This document shows, one piece after another, positions 34,228 through 40,000 of a DNA stretch of 40,000 bases. The notes under the pieces are model-generated. The model was given only the letters and a program-made list of their open reading frames with translations. It had not been told where the DNA came from and searched no databases. The first letter of the stretch is position 1; the number at the start of each line of letters is the position of its first letter. The position numbers were made by a program, and so were the translations under genes. The stretch comes from Mansonella perstans (taxonomy: Eukaryota > Nematoda > Chromadorea > Rhabditida > Onchocercidae): contig JBAMDO010000253.1 of the NCBI GenBank assembly GCA_037074765.1, positions 1-40,000 of the forward strand, written 5' to 3'.

Positions 34228-36180
34228 AACTAGTCAGAGCAGTATTCTTTTTTGTGACTACCATTTCTTACAGTTTGTTTAAATGATCAATAATGTTCAC
34301 TAGCGAATTATTGAATTTTATAGAGAAGTTTCTCCTTGATTTCTACAGCAGAAAATGAGGGAAAAATATTGAAATTTGTGGATGTTATTGAATGTAAATT
34401 TTCTGGGTTTTTTGAGTAAGTTTTAAATCTTCAACAATTCGATCGAATATTGATGCATCAGTTCCATCTTTTTATCCTTAACCAGTTTTGCAACTCATTT
34501 CGATCGTGCAACAGATATCGGTACTCTGTGAGGTTCGAATTGTTTGTGTCGCCTTGATTTCTGGCTTGATACTCAATGTTCCGAAATTTATGAAAAAATT
34601 TCTTGACTGTTTTTTTCTTTTTTTATATATTCGATTCTGATTTAAAGGTTCTGAAGTTTTCTGTGGAGATAGCATGCCATTCCCATCTGTATAATATGTG
34701 GTGATACATTCAGTAAGAATTTATTAAAAATGATGATCATCATTCCATAGAGAACTCATTGACTAGTGTATCTTTAAAATATTGCAAAGATTTTTCCTCG
34801 GGGTTCTGTATGCATTGGATTTAGGAAACTTATAAAAAAGTTTTCCTGACGATTAAGCTTTACATAAAACCTGTCTAAAGTTTGGGATCATTTCACAAAA
34901 TAACACATGGTACAGTTTTGCAGTGCATTAATGAATTTTAAAATATGTCTGTGGAAAATTTGTTTTGTTTGGTATGAATTTGACTTAAGGAGGAGCATCG
35001 TAATTTGATGACAAACTTACGAGGAATCTTTCTTCTTTCAGAAAATTGCTGATATTTATCATTAATGCTCATTATTTTGACGACCTGGATTTCTTCATTG
35101 TCTTTCTGAGTTTTTTTCCTAGTTTTATTTTTTTATTCATTCATGTTTCATCGGAAGTTTCTGGATTTACTACTACGGGAGAACTGATGACGACACATGA
35201 TGGTATTTTATAATTTCTTCTTTTCTTGTTTTCATAAAATATTTTTCTTTTTTTGCTTCAGAGATATTCTTATTGTTTTAATTCACATAACAGGGAGTTC
35301 TCAATGAAATATTTACTAGGGGCCAAATTTTTTTTTTAATTAAAATTTTCCGAATTTTTTGTGTAATTTGGTTTTGACTTAAATTTTTATCTGCTTATTT
35401 GAGTTTTTTCATCTTTTTCTTCTGATGTTTTTTTATAGCGTTTAAACTTTATTTTTGCTTTTTTTGGGTTGTGATATTTCTAAAATTAATGATGCTTGAT
35501 TAGAATTAACAATAGCCTGAGATATATTGGAATGAGATATGCAAAATGAGCAAGAGAGATTATAATATGGATATATATTTTTGCAATCCACTTCGAGATA
35601 TGTATATTATATGTGAAAGTACTGTATGTGAAATTCAGTGACGCTGTTGCCACTTGTAATGCTGGGTCTGTATCGTACTCAAATGTTTGATTTTGTATTC
35701 ATTTATTTCGAATTGTAAATATTTGTATGAAATAATTTGTCATTTTAATAATCAGTAATTAAGGCTTGCTTAGGAAAATACCATTAGGCTTAAGGAAATT
35801 TCTTAAATACAGAATTACATTCTGCGCAACAGCAATGTCGAGGTTTTTTTCCAATTTCTTACAAAAATTATTGGTAAATCTGAAATGATTTAAGAGATTT
35901 TTAAATCGAGTTACATCTCACCAAAACATTTTCTCATAGTAAATGTAGGAAAAATTTTACTTTTTTTTCCTGTCGAGTCTATATGTGAATTTTAGGTTAT
36001 TTGATTTAACTGATCGTTTTTAATGCATAAAAAGATTTGCGTCTATCTGCGTATGGTGATTTCGGAAGAAAAAAACAAAAGACATGGAAAGCAAGAAATC
36101 ATGAAGCTAAAGTATGACCAGTTTTGTCGGATTAGTCTGAATCGAAATTATTAGATAAAATAATGGAATTTTATAGGTAG
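34228..36180. other. 3' flank of the RING gene
   Basis: Presumed 3' UTR followed by intergenic DNA. It is T-rich with no coding signal. A 65-codon minus ORF (34,478-34,675) has no motif and lies in the presumed UTR. No canonical AATAAA was seen near the stop. Confidence 0.5.
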
Positions 36181-36284
36181 AATTTGAGCCTATGAGGAAG
36201 ATAAAAGGGATGATGCCGTAAGGACATTTGCGGCGCTTTTGTAAGGCTTGATAATCACAAAGACCATACTAAAGACAAGTTTAA

Positions 36285-36383
36285 CCTCCAAGATAACTCG
36301 GGAGAGTTTATCAGAGCTTCACCTCTGATATATATATAACCCGGTAAAAAAAATCCCGCATGGTTAGGTTTTTACCACCTAAC
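36285..36383 (+). other. Cluster of three or four hairpins next to a TATA-like run
   Basis: Within 100 bases there are several stems. GATAACTC (36,292-36,299) pairs with GAGTTTATC (36,304-36,312) with one bulged T and a GGGA loop. TCAGAG (36,311-36,316) pairs with CTCTGA (36,323-36,328) with a 6-base loop. GTTAGGT (36,363-36,369) pairs with ACCTAAC (36,377-36,383) with a 7-base loop. GGTAAAAA (36,343-36,350) can pair with TTTTTACC (36,369-36,376), which excludes the third stem. A TATATATATAA run lies at 36,329-36,339. It may be a structured RNA, a solo LTR or a promoter region. The sequence shows the pairing only. Confidence 0.35.
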
Positions 36384-36545
36384 ACGTATCTTATCCACTA
36401 CGACTTGGATCAACACCCTGCAAGATTAAGTTTCTATAATCAAACGTGTATCAGACGATCTTATACGCTTATCCATGATCATCTCGTTCAACAGCTATCT
36501 TTGTTTCTTTCTATTTTTCCTGCAGCATTTCATTCAACTCAATAG
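36360..36545 (+). CDS. Short ORF downstream of the TATA-like run, doubtful
   Basis: An ATG about 20 bases after the TATA-like run opens 61 codons ending TAG. The peptide is mixed (VRFLPPNTYLIHYDLDQHPA, then RLSFYNQTCIRRSYT) and the block is less AT-rich than its flanks. There is no recognised domain, no intron and no clear polyadenylation signal. An internal CCTGCAG acceptor-like site is present. It could be a coding remnant of a mobile element, a small gene or chance. Confidence 0.2.
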   Translation: MVRFLPPNTYLIHYDLDQHPARLSFYNQTCIRRSYTLIHDHLVQQLSLFLSIFPAAFHSTQ

Positions 36546-36774
36546 AGGATGACGATCTTCAAAACGACAGCGAACTATTACCGTATGGAAAAAAAGGAAT
36601 TATGCTAAAATTGTTCACATTGCTTTTATAACTTATTTTTGTTACTGCATATCAATTCATTGCATACTTCCTTTTTTTCTTATTATGAGGTAGTAACACT
36701 GTGTGAGCATGGTATTTTAATATTGTATGAAGAGTATAATATTATATGAGTATAATATTGCAACCTGAGTAAAT

Positions 36775-36800
36775 CCTGTATCACCGATAAACAATACAGG
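36775..36800. repeat. Perfect 7-base hairpin
   Basis: CCTGTAT (36,775-36,781) is the reverse complement of ATACAGG (36,794-36,800), with a 12-base loop. It follows a short direct repeat of GAGTATAATATT-like units at about 36,730-36,760. Confidence 0.85.
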
Positions 36801-39415
36801 AAATAGCTTTCCTGACAAATTCATCCAAATTTTTGGCGCTTATTAATTTCATTTGTAAAAAAAATGCCTCTAAAATTTTCAAAAGAAATGCATGCATATA
36901 TCAGTGGTATAGTATATGTAAGAATTTTTGAAAATTTCTCTAAGATGTAATGAGAAGATAAAATGCACACATAATATTGGCTATAATTAGAAGCATAATT
37001 AGCGAAGAAATACTGCCATTCATTCTTTATTTTAAACGCAATTCATAAGTTTCCCAAATTACTAACATATTGATTTAGTATAATATATTTTTTTTTTCGC
37101 AATCATCTCGTTTTTTTGAAATGGATTGAGTTTGGAAAGAATGATATTTCCTCTCGCTGATTAATTAAATTAGCACCAGAGAATTAACTTTCTTGGATTG
37201 AATAACTTGAAATGAAATAGATGGAAAAAGATATAATTAAGCTGAAAGACTGAAATGAATAAAGAAGTATATGATTTTGAATTCTACATAGAAATTATCA
37301 TAATTAATTTTAACTAGGCATTTTCTCTTATGAATGCATATAAATTATGAATAAGAATGAACTGAATTGAAAATTAAAATACAAATATTGTGCAAATAAT
37401 TTGGTTGTCACACATTTGCTTATTTGTCTATTTAACTAACAAAATTGCTGTTTTAATCATCTTGTGAAAATTATTTTTTTACGATTCAAATAATCGATTA
37501 CAGAGATGCATAGTTAATAGATCATTGATTAATTTCTTCCATTCCTTTGGCATAAACTTAAATTATTATTTTGTTTTTTACCCTCATTGGCATTTTCCAC
37601 CGATTTATTTATTTAATTCAAGCACAGAATTATTATTCCGACAGCCTTTTATGAAAATTATCATTTTATTAGGCAAATTTTTCATCCCAACAAAATATAA
37701 TCAGTCAATTTTCTTCGAATACTTCCATTTATCAACTCTGCTTCTATTTTAAACTTAATTAAATTTAATTGTGCAAACATATCATTTTACCATATTATAA
37801 ATCTTATTAAAGATACGTCATTTTAAAATCAAATAAATACCACAGTAATAATTGCTGAATAAAACATGAGCCAATCATTTCTTCTTTATATGAAATAATC
37901 ACTTTCTTCACAGTTAAATTCTTCCAATAAAAAAAATCATTAATTATCATTTTTCATAACTATCATTCATGTAATAACAAAGTTATTATAAGATGGTTCA
38001 AAATAATATCGATTGAAATCAAATTAAAAACAAATTTATGAATTAGTTTTAGCGTGACAATTAGTATTTCTAATTGTAGCAGCTAATGATTAATCATTGT
38101 TACGATTGAAATTTTTAAATGCATTTGATATTGCAAAAACTTTTCCAAAACCTATAATGTCTCTAGTCTAGTCTTATCTGTAATTAATCTAATCAATTCA
38201 CGATAAACAATGAGTATTCATACCATTACCGTTGTTATCCTCAACAGTGGGAAAGATGAAATTTTTGTAAAAATTGAAAGAGTTTTATCAATTTATAAAT
38301 AATTTTTGGTAATTAAGCTTTAAAAAAAAGGAAAAAAAACGAACAGCTGAAAATCCCATAAAATTAGAGCATTCATAAGACTAGCATATATTACGACATT
38401 ATGATCATCATGGAATATATATGCATAAATTTTGTTTAAAATTAAAAATTAAATTTAAATTAAAAGTTAACATTAAAGAAGAAAATTTCCATATCAGTCA
38501 TATATATGTGCGTGTTATTGAAATGTTCAAAAAAAAAATCTAAGCAAATAAGAGCTTAATAAAATAACACAAATCAGGTTTGATTAAATTAGATTAAGCT
38601 AATAAGCACTAAAACCTGACACACGAATTATTACTATCATCTAATTGCTATCGATTAAAATTCTTTACTAACTTTTGATTAACAATGATAATAATGATAA
38701 TGACAACAATAATAATCGTGATGAGATAATATGATATAATTAAGTAAAAAAATATTTTTTGTTGCTATTACATTATTTTCTTTTATTTATTATTATTGTC
38801 TCTTTTCCAACTTATTTTTCAATTTTATTTTTTCCTCGATATTTCATAACATACGATAATATGATAGTTATAAAATGATATTATCATAGTAATGATATTC
38901 AGCCATGCCAGCTATTATGATTGATTGATAAATCAATAATAGATAATTCAATGATTAGCAACAATTTTTTAAAACAAATCAACTGGTGATTCAAATATTA
39001 GCGTAACGTAATGTGAGTGAGTTTAAAAATTGAAAAGAAAACAAATATTGGCGAAAAAATGTGATATTAATTAATTTATGCAAGTGTATAAAAATACCGA
39101 ATTTAAATGAAGTTTCACTAATTTTTGTGAATCAATCAATAAACCAACTAATGGATAATAGTATTATTTGCATGAGAAGAAAGAAGCTATGCTAAACTGA
39201 AGCAATTTAAACAAGTTAGCTTTTTAATAATATTACATAGATAAATTGAATTATTAAGCAATTATGACAGCTGTTAATTATTAAAGTTATTGTTGAAGTA
39301 TTTGTTAAAATTATGAGTTATTTGTTTAGTGATGCAGGCTTATTTGCTGCTGGCCAATTTTTCTTCTTTTTTTTTGAGAAAGATGATGAATAAAGAAGAA
39401 AGTTCCCATTCATTT
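36801..39415. other. AT-rich stretch downstream of the RBM24-like gene
   Basis: No coding signal. Part of it is the 3' UTR of the minus-strand RNA-binding protein gene. No convincing polyadenylation signal close to its stop could be assigned; TTTATT at about 38,780 (AATAAA on the minus strand) is a distant candidate. The ORF at 37,525-37,752 has a hydrophobic, low-information peptide and is probably chance. Confidence 0.5.
38680..38745. repeat. Short AAT/GAT repeat
   Basis: A brief run of GATAATAATGATAATGACAA-type triplets, the weakest member of the repeat class seen at four other places in the window. Confidence 0.6.
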
Positions 39416-40000
39416 TTATACACGCTGATGCTCCAAAGCAGCTTGTTGTTGTGTAACGGCAGCTAATTGTGATTGTGCAGCTGTTAGTTGGGCTGCATAG
39501 TTGTTAGCTGGTATTAGGCCATACGGCATATATGTATACTGTTCCAGGCCTAGGGTACCTGCTGCTGCTGATACTGAAAAAGAGCAGCAAATAACAGATT
39601 GATATGAATGACATTATTATCAATGATAAATAAATGAGTGTGTAATTTTAATTCATTGATACATGATGGAACAATTTATTTTTTAACAAGTCATTTCCTT
39701 AATTTTCAGTAATACTTTAAAAACGATAATCATATATAGTCTGATAAAATTCAAAGGGAGATTTAATTTTATTAAATTACTGAAAATTCATTTTAATTTT
39801 TATGTTTTTCATTTTAATTTTTATGTGTCACTAAAATCATCCATATGTCGTCCATATGTGATAGAAGAAAATGATTGAAATTTAATTAATCACCTGCTGG
39901 ATGAAGCGAAAATGGATTCTGAGCAGTTGCAGTAGCACTACCTGCAGCTGCAACAGCTGCAAGTGTTGCATAGTCGATATATTGTTGTTGAGTTTGTGAA
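39416..40000 (-). CDS. SUP-12/RBM24-like RNA-binding protein, C-terminal exons
   Basis: Two minus-strand exons are visible: 39,894-40,000 (continuing past the right edge) and the last exon 39,416-39,573 with TAA at 39,416-39,418. The 320-base intron has GTGATT and TTTTCAG ends, and the join is in phase. The peptide carries QQQYIDYATLAAVAAAG, NPFSLHPAVSAAAGT, LGLEQYTYMPYGLIPANNYA and a Gln/Ala end (LTAAQSQLAAVTQQQAALEH). The YIDY motif followed by an Ala-rich tail resembles the C-terminal part of RBM24/RBM38 and nematode SUP-12, single-RRM splicing regulators of muscle. The RRM itself would lie outside the window, so the family call rests on the tail only. Another Ala/Gln-rich RNA-binding protein is the main alternative. 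Confidence 0.65.

Noticed and set aside
36260..36290. AAGACCATACT-like start of U3 snoRNA
   Set aside because: Only the first bases resemble U3. No box C/D or other conserved U3 boxes follow.
1..40000. CRISPR arrays, bacterial operons, rRNA or spliced-leader RNA genes
   Set aside because: No regularly spaced repeats, no bacterial gene organisation and no recognisable rRNA or SL RNA sequence was seen.

Overview
The window looks like nematode chromosomal DNA, most likely from a parasitic, possibly filarial or spirurid, species. It is strongly AT-rich. Its genes are cut into many small exons by short GT-AG introns with TTTCAG-type acceptors, and several start codons lie at or just after such an acceptor, as in spliced-leader trans-splicing. 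One gene encodes a ground-like domain, a family known from nematodes. The genus cannot be fixed from the sequence alone.

Layout. About 1-17,200 is a desert of AT-rich DNA with A-tracts, trinucleotide-like repeats, long inverted repeats and a few isolated GC-richer pockets that may be stray exons (3,684-3,822 minus; 13,289-13,488 minus). From 17,290 to 18,274 on the plus strand there are two short gene ends: a terminal exon with stop and AATAAA (17,290-17,423), then two phase-compatible exons of a hydrophobic protein (18,074-18,274). A secreted proline-rich ground-like protein follows 55 bases later (18,331-20,572). Next come a candidate unrecognised exon (22,804-22,971), an IWS1/Spn1 transcription elongation factor gene (23,219-26,848), a short minus-strand ORF (27,509-27,781) and a PA-TM-RING E3 ubiquitin ligase of the RNF13 type (28,947-34,227). 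After roughly 5 kb of mostly non-coding DNA with a hairpin cluster near 36.3 kb, the last two coding exons of a SUP-12/RBM24-like RNA-binding protein enter from the right edge on the minus strand (39,416-40,000).

The three well-identified genes on the plus strand act in different compartments: extracellular matrix or signalling (ground-like), nucleus (IWS1) and endomembrane system (PA-TM-RING). No shared pathway is evident.

The most unusual structure is at 18,177-18,351. A perfect 30-base direct repeat carries a 3' splice acceptor plus 22 exon bases. The first copy starts the last exon of the upstream gene in one reading frame. The second copy supplies the putative trans-splice acceptor, start codon and first signal-peptide residues of the ground-like gene in another frame.
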